Positions 55,300 through 64,000 of a DNA stretch of 64,000 bases are shown here, one piece after another; within the stretch, counting starts at the first letter, position 1; every line of letters begins with the position of its first letter. The stretch comes from Acidobacteriaceae bacterium (GTDB lineage: Bacteria > Acidobacteriota > Terriglobia > Terriglobales > Acidobacteriaceae). The DNA is taken from positions 1-64,000 of the forward strand of contig PLHW01000043.1 of the NCBI GenBank assembly GCA_003139095.1, given 5' to 3'. The notes below the pieces were generated by a model. It worked only from the letters and a program-made list of their open reading frames with translations, made no database searches and was not told the origin of the DNA. The translations under genes were made by a program, and so were the position numbers.

Positions 55300-56402
55300 G
55301 CCTGATGATCGAAGCCGGTCAGAAAGCCTTCGACCTTGGCGTCCCCATCGCCGTTCATCTCGATGTCACCTATCGCTGCAACGAACGCTGCGTGCACTGC
55401 TATCTTGACCACGACGACCACGGCGAGATGACCACGGCCGAGATCAAGTCTGTGCTCGATCAGCTTGCCGATGCCGGCGTATTTTTTCTCACCCTGAGCG
55501 GCGGCGAAGTTTTCATGCGCCGTGACTTCTTCGAGATCCTGGAGCACGCCCGCCGCCTGCTGTTTGTCGTCAAAATCAAAACCAATGGCGTCATGATCGG
55601 CGCGGCCGAAGCCGAGCGCCTGCGCGCCCTGAATGTCGACACCATCCAGATCAGCCTCTACTCGCACCGCCCCGAGGTTCACGATGCCATCACCAAACTG
55701 CCGCATTCGTTCGAACGCACCGTCAAGGCCATCCGCTTCCTCCGTGACCACGGCTTGCGTGTGACCATCGCCAACGTGCTCATGACCGCAAATCTGGCCG
55801 ATCAATCGGGCGCGCAAAAACTCGCGGCGGATTTAGGCGTCCACTACACCCTCGACCCCACCATTACGCCGATGATGGATGGCGACCTCTCGGTGCTCGC
55901 GCTCCGCATCCCCGGAGAAGAATTGGAAGATGTGTTCCGCAATCCCGCGCTCGTTCCCAACCAGGAAGAATTTTGCGCGCCCCCGAAACCGCCGTCCGAC
56001 GCGGATTTAGAAGGCTACTCGTGCAGCGCCGGCCACTCGTTTTGCTACATCTCGCCCTACGGCGATGTTTTCCCCTGCGTACAATTTCCCCTGCCCACCG
56101 GCAATGTGCGGCGGCAGAACTTTCTCGATATCTGGAACGGCTCGCCGCAGATGCGCGAGGTGCGCTCCATCCAGGCGCGCGACCTGACCACCTGCTCCTC
56201 GTGTTCCCACGTCTCCACTTGCACGCGTTGCCCGGGCCTGGCTTATATGGAAGGCAATATGCGCGGTCCCTCGACCGCCGACTGCGAGAAATCTTTCTAC
56301 CGCACCGGCGTGCCTACCGCCAATATGCTGCAACAGGGTTTATCCCGGCCACGCACCACCGCGCCCCTCGTCCAGATTCGGCTGGCCGCGGCCTCCGCAT
56401 GA
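55296..56402 (+). CDS. Radical SAM/SPASM peptide-modifying enzyme
   Basis: 368 residues. CNERCVHC (Cys 28, 32, 35) is the AdoMet-cluster motif. LTLSGGEVFMRRDFFEIL follows. The C-terminal SPASM region has CSAGHSFCYISPYGDVFPC, CSSCSHVSTCTRCPG and a final DCEKS, giving the usual two auxiliary 4Fe-4S sites. SPASM enzymes make thioether or C-C crosslinks in RiPPs. It is the last gene of the operon and depends on the PqqD-like partner just upstream. Confidence 0.93.
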   Translation: MSLMIEAGQKAFDLGVPIAVHLDVTYRCNERCVHCYLDHDDHGEMTTAEIKSVLDQLADAGVFFLTLSGGEVFMRRDFFEILEHARRLLFVVKIKTNGVMIGAAEAERLRALNVDTIQISLYSHRPEVHDAITKLPHSFERTVKAIRFLRDHGLRVTIANVLMTANLADQSGAQKLAADLGVHYTLDPTITPMMDGDLSVLALRIPGEELEDVFRNPALVPNQEEFCAPPKPPSDADLEGYSCSAGHSFCYISPYGDVFPCVQFPLPTGNVRRQNFLDIWNGSPQMREVRSIQARDLTTCSSCSHVSTCTRCPGLAYMEGNMRGPSTADCEKSFYRTGVPTANMLQQGLSRPRTTAPLVQIRLAAASA

Positions 56403-56473
56403 AGTGTCCAGTCTGAGATTTTGAAACGTTGGAGTTTGAAGCGTTGATGAACGACCGGGGTTGTCGTTTGGCC

Positions 56474-59251
56474 CTATCCGCGGGCCACCGCACCGTCGGC
56501 GCGTTGCCGATCGAAGTTCGCCTCCGCCGCCGACAACTGCTCTACAATCCGTTGCAGCGCAACATGTATCTCGCGATTCGCTACATTGAATTTGATGGCC
56601 GCTCCAATTCCCATGTCCATCCGTATCACTTCGCTTTGCACCTCGACCCCGGTCTGCGCCAGCGAAAACTTCATGTTCACACTCAAACCGGGCATCAGCA
56701 GCGCGCCGCTTTCGACGTAGCAGCCTCCAATGCTCAAATTGGTGACGATGCCCAGCACCGGGAGTTCCTGACCCGCAATCGCCATTTCCGCCGTCATCCG
56801 TCCGTTCACCCGCGGATAAAGCCGCCGGTTGCCCCGCGTCGGCTGGCTCTGCTTTTGCAGATACATCCGCTTGTCCGCCTCGGATAGAAGTTTCTCCGCA
56901 TCCAGCCCATCTTCCGGATAGAACGCCTTGCCCACGCTCAGCGAGAGAATTTCCTCGTTGCAGATTTCCTTTCCCGCCATCTGCGCCAATTCCCGCATCT
57001 GTTCCGCCTTGCGCGCCGCCGCTTCCAGCGTCAGCCCCGGAGCGATGACCACAAACTCGTCTCCACCCATGCGCGCCACGTAATCGTACTCGCGACAGGT
57101 TTCCTTGAGCGATCGCGCGAACAACTGGAGCACGCGATTGCCCTCCAGGTGGCCGAACCGGTCATTGATCTGCTTGAATCCATCCATATCGCTGACCATC
57201 ACCGTCAAAGACGTTTGCTCGCGCTTGCATCGGGCCACTTCACGATCCAGTTGCATAAATAAAGACCGCGCGTTGGGAAGGCCAGTCAGATAATCGGTAA
57301 CCGCCGAATTCTCCGCCTGCTCATATTTCATCGCGTTTTCGATGGCCATCGCCATCTTCGAACTCACCGCTTGCAAAATACGCAGGTGATCGGCACTAAA
57401 GAAATCTTTTTCGGCGTGATAAAGAGCGACCACGCCTACCACCCCCTTCAAGCCCTCGAGCGGAACCGCCAGCGCCGAGGTTAGCGTGCTGTACTTGGAA
57501 TCGTCGTTCAGATAACCGGGCTCCACCGACGGGTTCCCGTTCAGGATCGGCTTCCGGTTCAGCGCTACCCAGCCCGATAGTCCTTGCCCCATCGGAATTC
57601 GCAACGACGCGAACAGCCGGAAGTTGTCACCGTTGACGTATTCCGGAATCAGTTCGTCGCCATGCTTCACATAAATCGCGATCGCGTCATACGGCATCGC
57701 CCGGCGCAACTTCACCGAGAATACCGAGAGCGTTTCACCCAGACTCAGCGAGGCGCCCAGGTCCTGACTCAGTTCAAAGAGGGTTTGCGCTTCCTGCCGC
57801 GCCGCCGCAATCGAGCTCAGAAAATTCGTGTCGTGCGAGGGCGCCTTGCTCTGCGCCGCGAAGCCCGCCGCCGGCTCAATGGCCGCCTGTGCCTTGGTGG
57901 GCTTGCCTTTTTCGACTTCTGCCACTGGTAATTTTTGCTTGTCCGCTTGCGTGCGCTCGTGCACCAGCCGCTCCAGTTGCACATATCGCCGCTCCAGCAC
58001 GCGCACCACTTGTGGATCGAATGACTTCCCCGATTCCTTCGAGAGCTGCGCCATCGCCTCGTCCAGAGGCAGCGCCCGACGGTATTGCCGGTCCGAGGCC
58101 ATCGCATCCAAAAAATCGACCGCCGCCAGAATCCGCGCCCCAATCGGAATCTGTTCTCCTTCCAGTCCCAGCGGATACCCGGTCCCGTTAAATTTTTCGT
58201 GGTGCGCCCGCACGATCGGCACAACCGGATAAGGGAACTGCACCCGTTCCAGAATGTCCGCTCCCACCGAGGGATGAATCTTCATCTTCTCGAATTCTTC
58301 CGGCGTCAGCCTTCCCGGTTTCGAAACAATGTGCTCTGGGATCGCCAGCTTCCCAATGTCATGCAGCAAAGCCGCCGCTTGCAGCGCTTCCATCTCCTTC
58401 GGCGGCACGTCGAGTTCTTTCGCCACTTCAACGGCGTATACCCGCACCCGTTGCAGGTGGTCGTGCGTGGTCTGGTCCTTTGCTTCAATCGCCAGCGCCA
58501 GCGCCTCGATGGTGCGCATGTGCAGATCCGCCATCTCCTCCACGTGGCGCTTTTCGTCCTCCAGTTTGCCGAGATACAGCCGATAAGAGCGGTAAATCAG
58601 GTAGACCACCGGCAGCATCAGCAGCGGAGTCTGCCAGTCCGTGAAGCTGTGCAGCCAATGCATCATGCCGACAATTCCGGCTCCCACCAGGTAGTACGGG
58701 AAGCTCCAGAAGTAGCACTCCGACCAGATTTTGCGCAGCAGGCGCCGCTCCGTCAGCGAAATCACGATCGCCACCGGAAGCGTGTTCGCGATGAAATAAA
58801 TGCAGGCCGCCAGGAACAGCAGCGTCGACGGATTCCCGGCCTTGCTGTGCATCAGCGAATAACGATAAAGAAAAAAAGTAGCCGCAATCGCCAGCGCCGT
58901 GGAGCACACATTGAAAGCCACCTGGATCGGCACCGGCCGCTCGCGCCCCAGGCATTGCACCACTACCGCCGCGCACCCCAACGCCATCGTCTCGGCAAAG
59001 CTCAGTTCCAGCACGGCCAGAAGCAGAAACAGAAAATTCACGGACATCGTGCCGCTGATTCCGGGCAGGTTCACTTTCAGCCGCGATGCGGCCAGCGCGA
59101 TCACCAGGTAGCAGAAGAATTTGACCGGATTTTGGCTCCGGCCCTGCAACAACGCATACATCAAAACGATGGAGCCGAACACTAACACGACGGCGATAAA
59201 GCCGCGCGCGCGACCGTTAATGTCCTTCCACGTTAAAGGGCGTTGTGCCAT
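56474..59251 (-). CDS. Membrane HD-GYP / GAF / GGDEF / PilZ protein (cyclic di-GMP turnover)
   Basis: About 925 residues from the ATG at 59251; a TTG/GTG pair at 59305-59300 is possible. In order: seven to eight membrane helices, HD-GYP phosphodiesterase (LLHDIGKLAIPEHI; FNGTGYPLG, about residues 297-360), a GAF domain (about 490-620), GGDEF cyclase (ARMGGDEFVVIAP) and C-terminal PilZ (RLYPRVNGRMTAE; NLSIGGCYVE). All synthesis, breakdown and effector parts for c-di-GMP are in one chain. The GGDEF and HD-GYP motifs both look intact. Confidence 0.92.
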   Translation of the reverse strand: MAQRPLTWKDINGRARGFIAVVLVFGSIVLMYALLQGRSQNPVKFFCYLVIALAASRLKVNLPGISGTMSVNFLFLLLAVLELSFAETMALGCAAVVVQCLGRERPVPIQVAFNVCSTALAIAATFFLYRYSLMHSKAGNPSTLLFLAACIYFIANTLPVAIVISLTERRLLRKIWSECYFWSFPYYLVGAGIVGMMHWLHSFTDWQTPLLMLPVVYLIYRSYRLYLGKLEDEKRHVEEMADLHMRTIEALALAIEAKDQTTHDHLQRVRVYAVEVAKELDVPPKEMEALQAAALLHDIGKLAIPEHIVSKPGRLTPEEFEKMKIHPSVGADILERVQFPYPVVPIVRAHHEKFNGTGYPLGLEGEQIPIGARILAAVDFLDAMASDRQYRRALPLDEAMAQLSKESGKSFDPQVVRVLERRYVQLERLVHERTQADKQKLPVAEVEKGKPTKAQAAIEPAAGFAAQSKAPSHDTNFLSSIAAARQEAQTLFELSQDLGASLSLGETLSVFSVKLRRAMPYDAIAIYVKHGDELIPEYVNGDNFRLFASLRIPMGQGLSGWVALNRKPILNGNPSVEPGYLNDDSKYSTLTSALAVPLEGLKGVVGVVALYHAEKDFFSADHLRILQAVSSKMAMAIENAMKYEQAENSAVTDYLTGLPNARSLFMQLDREVARCKREQTSLTVMVSDMDGFKQINDRFGHLEGNRVLQLFARSLKETCREYDYVARMGGDEFVVIAPGLTLEAAARKAEQMRELAQMAGKEICNEEILSLSVGKAFYPEDGLDAEKLLSEADKRMYLQKQSQPTRGNRRLYPRVNGRMTAEMAIAGQELPVLGIVTNLSIGGCYVESGALLMPGLSVNMKFSLAQTGVEVQSEVIRMDMGIGAAIKFNVANREIHVALQRIVEQLSAAEANFDRQRADGAVARG

Positions 59252-59305
59252 TTTCTGCGCCACGAAACTCTGCTCGTTGGGACCGAGCCTTTCGTAGGAC
59301 ACCAA

Positions 59306-59641
59306 ACGTACAATTTATTCTTACAGGTGGGGAACTCTCAGGAAAGCTCAAGGTGGCAGGCCCTAAAACTTCCGTAACTATAGGGCTAATTGGCATAACG
59401 TCTAACACTTGCAGATCTCTAAGTCGGCCGATTGTTCTGAAAAACTTGAATTTAAGTTCTTTCGCATTGACTTGGCGGCCGGCTAACTGGCGGGCTATCG
59501 TTTTGAATTCGTAGTCCCTCGTCCGAACACCCGCCTTTTCGAAACGCGATTTCGTAAACTCGCATTGACCTCTAGCCCCCAATTGCCATTCGCAAGTCAC
59601 AAACATCGGCGCCCTCTGATACCCTTCTTCTTCGGTTCTGC
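59306..59641. other. Intergenic region, no supported gene
   Basis: About 335 A+T-richer bases between divergent genes. TTGACC/TTGACT-like boxes occur but with no convincing -10. No gene supported; the long minus-strand frame here is not coding-like. Confidence 0.4.
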
Positions 59642-60838
59642 ATGAAGGCTCTTCTGCCCCAACTCGCCGCCGTGGCCGCCCTTTGCGCCCTGCTCTCCAG
59701 TTGCGCCCAGATCGGCGCACCGCTGCCGCCCTCGCTCGAACTGCCCCGCCCGCCCTCCGACTTAAGAGCCGTTCGCAAGGGCAGCCGTGTCACCTTGACC
59801 TGGAGCGAGCCCACCTTGACCACCGATCGCCAGAGCGTGCGCTACCTCGGGCCCACTCTGGTTTGCCAAAGCGCGGGGCCTGACATGGTCAACTGCGGAG
59901 CGCCGGTCGCAACTCTGTCCCCGCCCGCCGCCGCTCAATCAACCAAGTCTTCCAGAGAGTCAAAAAAGAAATCGCAATCCAGTCAGCCCCCACCGCTCCA
60001 GAGTTTCACCGCCGAACTGCCCGCGAGCGCCCTCGGCGACAACCCCGATGCCGAACTCATCTATGCGCTTGAGGTCCAGAACCGCAACGACCGCAGCGCC
60101 GGGCTCTCCAATCGCGTCCACGTCTCCGCCATTCGAACCCTCCCCGCCCCCGCCGATCTCGCCGCGAAATTGACGGGCGACGGCGCTCTCCTGACCTGGA
60201 CCAGCATCGGCCTACCCTCCCCCAGGCCTGGCGTCCGCCATGTGTATCGCATCTATCGCCGCAATGAAACCGATGCCCTCGAGAGTTCGGGCCAGGGCGG
60301 AGCAGTCGCCGGGGATACGCGATTTCAGACTGCGAACAATAAGAACAATAAAAAAGATGTCGTCGCCGGCGAAGTGCCGGTCGGCACCCCTGGCCCGGCC
60401 CAGTTCCTCGACAGCATCGAGTGGGAGAAAACTTATTCGTACTGGGTCACGGCGGTCACCATCGTCACCCGCCCTGAAAGCGAGGTGCAGGTCGAGGGCG
60501 ACGACAGCCCCATCGTGCGCGTGGTCGCCCATGACATCTTCCCCCCGGCTGTCCCCGCGGGCCTTCAGGCCGTCTATTCCGGCGAGGGGCAAAAACCCTT
60601 CATCGATCTCATCTGGGCTCCCGTCGCCAGCGCCGACCTCGCCGGCTACAACATCTATCGCAGCGAGCCGAGCGGCGCGCCCATCAAGCTGAATTCCGAT
60701 CTCATTAAAACACCGTCCTATCGCGACCCCGCCGTCCAACCGGGCCGGACCTATACCTACACGGTTTCCGCCGTCGACGTGCGCGCAAACGAAAGCGCCA
60801 AGTCCGAGCCCGCCAGCGAAACCGTCCCCGCGCAATAG
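59642..60838 (+). CDS. Lipoprotein with fibronectin type III-like domains
   Basis: 398 residues. The lipoprotein signal peptide is MKALLPQLAAVAALCALL followed by SSC. Two or more FN3-like modules are suggested by PSDLRAVRKGSRVTLTWSEP, PADLAAKLTGDGALLTWTS and PAGLQAVYSGEGQKPFIDL. Each has Tyr/Trp-containing strands (YNIYRSEPSG; YTYTVSAVD). Low-complexity Ser/Lys linker near residue 95. Likely an outer-membrane surface-facing adhesion or scaffold protein. Confidence 0.75.
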   Translation: MKALLPQLAAVAALCALLSSCAQIGAPLPPSLELPRPPSDLRAVRKGSRVTLTWSEPTLTTDRQSVRYLGPTLVCQSAGPDMVNCGAPVATLSPPAAAQSTKSSRESKKKSQSSQPPPLQSFTAELPASALGDNPDAELIYALEVQNRNDRSAGLSNRVHVSAIRTLPAPADLAAKLTGDGALLTWTSIGLPSPRPGVRHVYRIYRRNETDALESSGQGGAVAGDTRFQTANNKNNKKDVVAGEVPVGTPGPAQFLDSIEWEKTYSYWVTAVTIVTRPESEVQVEGDDSPIVRVVAHDIFPPAVPAGLQAVYSGEGQKPFIDLIWAPVASADLAGYNIYRSEPSGAPIKLNSDLIKTPSYRDPAVQPGRTYTYTVSAVDVRANESAKSEPASETVPAQ

Positions 60839-60931
60839 CCCTCACAGATACTTCGTTGGCAAAAGGTCTTTGCGGAAAAAGATTGGGATTATGACTGAGT
60901 AGACCGGCGACCGATTTCTATGCTCCGGCCT

Positions 60932-61957
60932 CTATGCCCCGGGATGAATCAACCGCACGAGCCAGAACGCAATAGCCGCCACCAGCGCCGCCGCCGGAAT
61001 GGTCACAACCCAGGCCCACACGATGCGCGCCGCCACTCCCCAGCGCACCGCCGAAAGCCGATTCACCGCTCCCACGCCGACGATCGCGCCCGTAATCGTA
61101 TGCGTGGTGCTCACCGGAATTCCGGCCAGCGCCGTCGAGAACAGCGTGATCGCGCCCGCCGCCTCCGCGCAGAACCCTCCCACCGGTTTGAGCTTGGTGA
61201 TGCGCGATCCCATGGTGTGAACAATCCGCCAGCCCCCAAAATATGTTCCCAGCGCTATCGACAAATGCGCGGCCAGAATGATGGGCCAGTGAAATTTTCC
61301 CCAGTTGCCCGCCAATTCTTTGGAACTCAAATAATGCGCCCCATACAATGCCGAGGCCACGATTCCCATGGTTTTCTGCGCATCGTTGCCCCCATGCCCC
61401 AGGCTGTAGGCCGCCGCTGAGAGAAGTTGCAGCTTGCGAAACCACGCGTCGATTCGCCGTGGCGCTTTATTTTGCAGAAGCCAGTAGACCGCCACCATGA
61501 ACGTGAACCCCAAGACCAGTCCCATGATGGGCGCCACCACAATGAAGATCAGGGTCTTGTACCAGCCCTCGGCAATAATCACGTGCCATCCGGAGTGCAT
61601 CACCGCCGCCCCCGCATACCCGCCGATCAGGGCGTGCGACGACGAAGTCGGCAGCCCCCACCACCACGTCAGCAAATCCCACACGATGGCGCCGAACAGT
61701 CCCGTGATTACCACATACTGAGTCACGCTTTCGACGTGAATCATTCCTCCACCGATCATCTTCGCCACCGCCGTCCCCAGAAGAAATGCCGCCACGAAAT
61801 TGAAGAACGCCGCCCACAACACCGCCAGCTTGGGTGACAGCACGCGCGTCGATACCACCGTGGCAATGCTGTTGGCGGCATCGTGAAATCCATTCAGGAA
61901 ATCGAAGATCAGTGCGACCAGGATGGTGACGATCAGCAGAAGGAGATCGGGCTTCAC
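60932..61957 (-). CDS. Inorganic phosphate transporter, Pit family
   Basis: 341 residues, about ten membrane helices. The two halves carry the repeated PHO4 signature: GFHDAANSIATVVSTRVLSP and GGNDAQKTMGIVA. LAGIPVSTTHTITGAIVGVG is another conserved helix. It co-transports metal phosphate with protons. The DUF47 gene 30 bases upstream on the same strand is its usual partner. Confidence 0.93.
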   Translation of the reverse strand: MKPDLLLLIVTILVALIFDFLNGFHDAANSIATVVSTRVLSPKLAVLWAAFFNFVAAFLLGTAVAKMIGGGMIHVESVTQYVVITGLFGAIVWDLLTWWWGLPTSSSHALIGGYAGAAVMHSGWHVIIAEGWYKTLIFIVVAPIMGLVLGFTFMVAVYWLLQNKAPRRIDAWFRKLQLLSAAAYSLGHGGNDAQKTMGIVASALYGAHYLSSKELAGNWGKFHWPIILAAHLSIALGTYFGGWRIVHTMGSRITKLKPVGGFCAEAAGAITLFSTALAGIPVSTTHTITGAIVGVGAVNRLSAVRWGVAARIVWAWVVTIPAAALVAAIAFWLVRLIHPGA

Positions 61958-61987
61958 TAATTTTCCTATTCGGCAAATATTGCAGCT

Positions 61988-62602
61988 TTATGTGTTTTTC
62001 AACACAACCGTTTCCAGCACGTTGGCAACGTCTTCTGCCTTGTCGGTCGCCCGCTCCAGAAATTCCAGCAGTTCCTTGATTTTGATCAGGTTGATCGGAT
62101 CCTTCTCGTGTTCAAACAGCGTGGCAATCGCCTGCTGCGCCACTACGTCCGCCTCGTTTTCCAGTCGGTTGATCTCCACGCAATGGGCCAGGATGTTGCC
62201 GTTCTTTTGCATCAGAGACACCGCCTTCTGCAATTCCTGGCATTGCATCAGGATAATCGTGGCCAATTCTCCGGCGGCCGGCGGCGGCGCCGTAATGCGA
62301 TACATCGCGATCCTCGCGCCCGACGCATTGATGAAATCCAGCACATCGTCCAGTTTCGAGGCCAGTTGATGAATGTCTTCGCGGTCAAACGGGGTGATGA
62401 AGGTCTGGTTCAGTTTGGTCAGAATCGCATGCGTCAGTTCATCGCCCTCGCGTTCGATGCGGTGAATCTCGTCGATTTTCTTCCCCACATCCGAATAGTC
62501 TGAGAACAGACCGACCAGCGTGCGAGCCCCGGCGATAAGATTGTCCGACATCGCAGAAAACATCGCAAAGAAGCTGTTATCCCTGGGAATCAGACGGATC
62601 AT
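61988..62602 (-). CDS. DUF47/PhoU-like Pit accessory protein
   Basis: 204 residues, all-helical. IPRDNSFFAMFSAMSDNLIA, FITPFDREDIHQLASKLDDV and INRLENEADVVAQQAI are typical of DUF47/PhoU-like regulators encoded next to Pit transporters. It likely modulates transport; 30 bases before the pit gene. Confidence 0.92.
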   Translation of the reverse strand: MIRLIPRDNSFFAMFSAMSDNLIAGARTLVGLFSDYSDVGKKIDEIHRIEREGDELTHAILTKLNQTFITPFDREDIHQLASKLDDVLDFINASGARIAMYRITAPPPAAGELATIILMQCQELQKAVSLMQKNGNILAHCVEINRLENEADVVAQQAIATLFEHEKDPINLIKIKELLEFLERATDKAEDVANVLETVVLKNT

Positions 62603-62755
62603 TTTGGGAGCGGCAGACCTGAGAGCGTCTACATCTCATTGCAGTGATTGGAGCAGGCAAATATCTCACGTGACGCCGAATTCCGTCAAATGAGTTGCAT
62701 CGTATCCGCGAGCGCGGAGTGACGCCTGCGGGAAAGTTCAGTCAGGCGATCGCGG

Positions 62756-62890
62756 TTAGTCGGATTTTCGCCGAATGACGATTGCGGAACGGCGTGGCAT
62801 TCCCAGCCGCACCACCACTAGCAGCACAAGTACCACTCCCGCTCCCCACGCGATCCGCTGAAGAAAGTCGAGAAAGAGATCCATTCCCAT
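62756..62890 (-). CDS. Short membrane protein ORF (44 residues)
   Basis: MGMDLFLDFLQRIAW then GAGVVLVLLVVVRLGM and a basic end (RRSAIVIRRKSD). A single hydrophobic helix with positive flanks; the opposite-strand frames are unconvincing. No recognised family. Start not confirmed by a strong SD. Confidence 0.4.
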   Translation of the reverse strand: MGMDLFLDFLQRIAWGAGVVLVLLVVVRLGMPRRSAIVIRRKSD

Positions 62891-63101
62891 TAACGCAATT
62901 GTGCAGCGATCGAGCAGCCCATACGAGATAACGATGGTAATGGGCCGCCACTAGACCTTCGCTTTTTCTCCCCGCCCTCTGCTGGTTTTTCTCCGCGCCC
63001 CCGGCGGTCAAAAGCTCCCCTTCATGGCCTTGCAACCACGCCCCGGGAATTTTCCTTTACCTCGCCCCTCGCACCGGCGTAATCTGCGGATTCCAACTCT
63101 C

Positions 63102-63905
63102 ATGCGATATTGCCGCTTTCAGTTCAATCAATCCGCCCACTACGGTCTCGTCGAATCCGTTTCCGGGGTCGACCACATCACGCGCATCTTTCTCCAGTCT
63201 CCGCATCTCAGCGATGGCGATCTCGAGGGCCTTCCCAGCCGCCGCATCGATCGCATCCCCTTCGCCGACGCCTCATTGCTCGCTCCCGTCGAGCCCTCAA
63301 AGATCGTCTGCGTCGGGCGCAATTATCGTGAGCACGCCGCCGAACTCGGCCACGAAGTCCCCGCCGAACCACTCATTTTCATGAAGCCGCCCAGCGCCCT
63401 GCTCTCGCCCGGCGGCACCATCCTGCGCCCAAAAATTTCGGAGCGCACCGACTACGAGGGCGAGCTCGGCGTCCTCATCTCCCGCCGCTGCCGCCATCTG
63501 CGCGATGACGAGGACGTTCATCCCTACATCCTCGGCTACACCTGTGTCAACGATTTCACCGCCCGCGATCTCCAGAACAAAGACGGTCAGTGGACCCGCG
63601 CCAAGGGTTTCGATACTTTCTGTCCCGTCGGCCCCCTCGTCGCCGACGGTCTCGATCCCTGGGCCGGCATTCCCGTCGAAACCCGCGTCAATGGCGATGT
63701 CCGTCAGTCCGGCAACACACGCGATTTCATCTTCGCGTTAGACGTCGTCCTCCGCTACATCTCGCGCGTCATGACCCTCAACCCCGGCGACCTCATCGCC
63801 ACCGGCACGCCAAAAGGCGTCGGCCCCGTCGTTGCCGGAGACGTCGTCGAAATCTCCATCCCCGGCATCGGCCAGTTGCCGAATCCTGTCGCCGACGAAA
63901 GCTAG
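63102..63905 (+). CDS. Fumarylacetoacetate hydrolase family protein
   Basis: 267 residues from the ATG at 63102; the frame also opens at 63024. Motifs: KIVCVGRNYREHAAELGHEV, PLIFMKPPSALLSPGG, TDYEGELGVLI (metal ligands), GYTCVNDFTARDLQ and LIATGTPKGVGPV. FAH proteins hydrolyse or isomerise acylpyruvate-type or related substrates with a divalent metal. The substrate is not fixed by sequence. Confidence 0.93.
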   Translation: MRYCRFQFNQSAHYGLVESVSGVDHITRIFLQSPHLSDGDLEGLPSRRIDRIPFADASLLAPVEPSKIVCVGRNYREHAAELGHEVPAEPLIFMKPPSALLSPGGTILRPKISERTDYEGELGVLISRRCRHLRDDEDVHPYILGYTCVNDFTARDLQNKDGQWTRAKGFDTFCPVGPLVADGLDPWAGIPVETRVNGDVRQSGNTRDFIFALDVVLRYISRVMTLNPGDLIATGTPKGVGPVVAGDVVEISIPGIGQLPNPVADES

Positions 63906-63911
63906 AAACGT

Positions 63912-64000
63912 TCAGTTCGCGCGTATGACCCGTTCGCGCACTACGCGTTCAATAATCTCCGCCGCCCCCTGCAGAGCGGTCAGTTCACCCGGGCCCAGCA
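63912..64000 (-). CDS. Partial gene, C-terminus only
   Basis: The minus strand reads LGPGELTALQGAAEIIERVV then RERVIRAN and a TGA at 63914-63912. The rest lies beyond the window. Convergent with the FAH gene. The short segment does not allow a family assignment. Confidence 0.4.
   Translation of the reverse strand, partial: LGPGELTALQGAAEIIERVVRERVIRAN

Noticed and set aside
53319-56402. Calling the operon a lasso-peptide cluster
   Set aside because: Kinase, RRE and YxxP fit, but no AsnB-like cyclase or B2 protease is present and the operon ends with a radical SAM enzyme.

Overview
The window looks like chromosomal DNA of an acidobacterium (Acidobacteriota, probably Terriglobia). This is inferred from the gene families, not from a 16S gene: high-GC coding sequence, a Gram-negative envelope (lpxC, an LpxH-like phosphoesterase, Skp/OmpH, TonB and a TonB-dependent receptor with an N-terminal carboxypeptidase-like domain), several beta-propeller and beta-helix secreted proteins, and typical acidobacterial small hypotheticals. 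No rRNA, CRISPR array, prophage or intact insertion sequence was seen.

Layout. 1-1.9 kb: 5' end of tuf and a minus-strand tRNA cluster Thr(TGT)-Tyr(GTA)-Thr(GGT)-Gly(TCC) interleaved with three small protein genes. 2-8 kb: Fe-S oxidoreductase, YacL-like PIN-TRAM protein, ispD-ispF, class-I glutamine amidotransferase-like hydrolase. 8.4-17.5 kb: secreted beta-helix protein, GT28-like glycosyltransferase, LpxH-like phosphoesterase, YggX, a tiny Lys-rich ORF with its own promoter, alanine racemase, TonB, OmpH/Skp. 17.7-21.5 kb: a probable copper-handling operon (Cys/His-rich protein, TonB-dependent receptor, SCO1 fusion). 21.6-26.9 kb: tilS-hpt-ftsH, then a small-protein/Fic pair. 26.9-32.9 kb: SDR, DUF1569, lpxC and secreted proteins. 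33.2-40.7 kb: DUF5996, an unexplained minus-strand small transcription unit (34.25-34.62 kb), a TMTC-like TPR protein, UbiX-like prenyltransferase, ChaN-like protein, Rieske oxygenase. 40.7-52.9 kb: VapBC-like module, alaS, LEA-like protein, TMEM175 channel, VKOR, TrmJ-like methyltransferase, thioredoxin, LexA, NIPSNAP, Sua5/TsaC, a beta-propeller protein. 53.2-56.4 kb: a compact five-gene operon. 56.4-64 kb: HD-GYP/GGDEF/PilZ protein, FN3 lipoprotein, Pit phosphate transporter with its DUF47 partner, FAH hydrolase.

The most interesting system is the operon at 53.2-56.4 kb. It joins a 60-residue precursor-like peptide (YxxP leader motif, two Cys and a terminal Ser in the putative core), a soluble S26-type Ser/His peptidase, an HPr-kinase-like enzyme, a PqqD-like RRE protein and a radical SAM/SPASM enzyme. 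Consecutive genes overlap. It looks like a RiPP pathway pairing a lasso-type tailoring kinase and leader motif with radical SAM chemistry, with no lasso cyclase present. A second candidate novelty is the promoter-RBS-mini-ORF-hairpins-terminator unit at 34.25-34.62 kb.

Regulatory detail readable in the sequence includes a VapB operator filling the spacer of a leaderless promoter, a lexA promoter with a direct repeat in its spacer, and an inverted repeat on the -35 element of the Fic module. Degenerate heptamer tandem repeats and short palindromes lie in many intergenic gaps.
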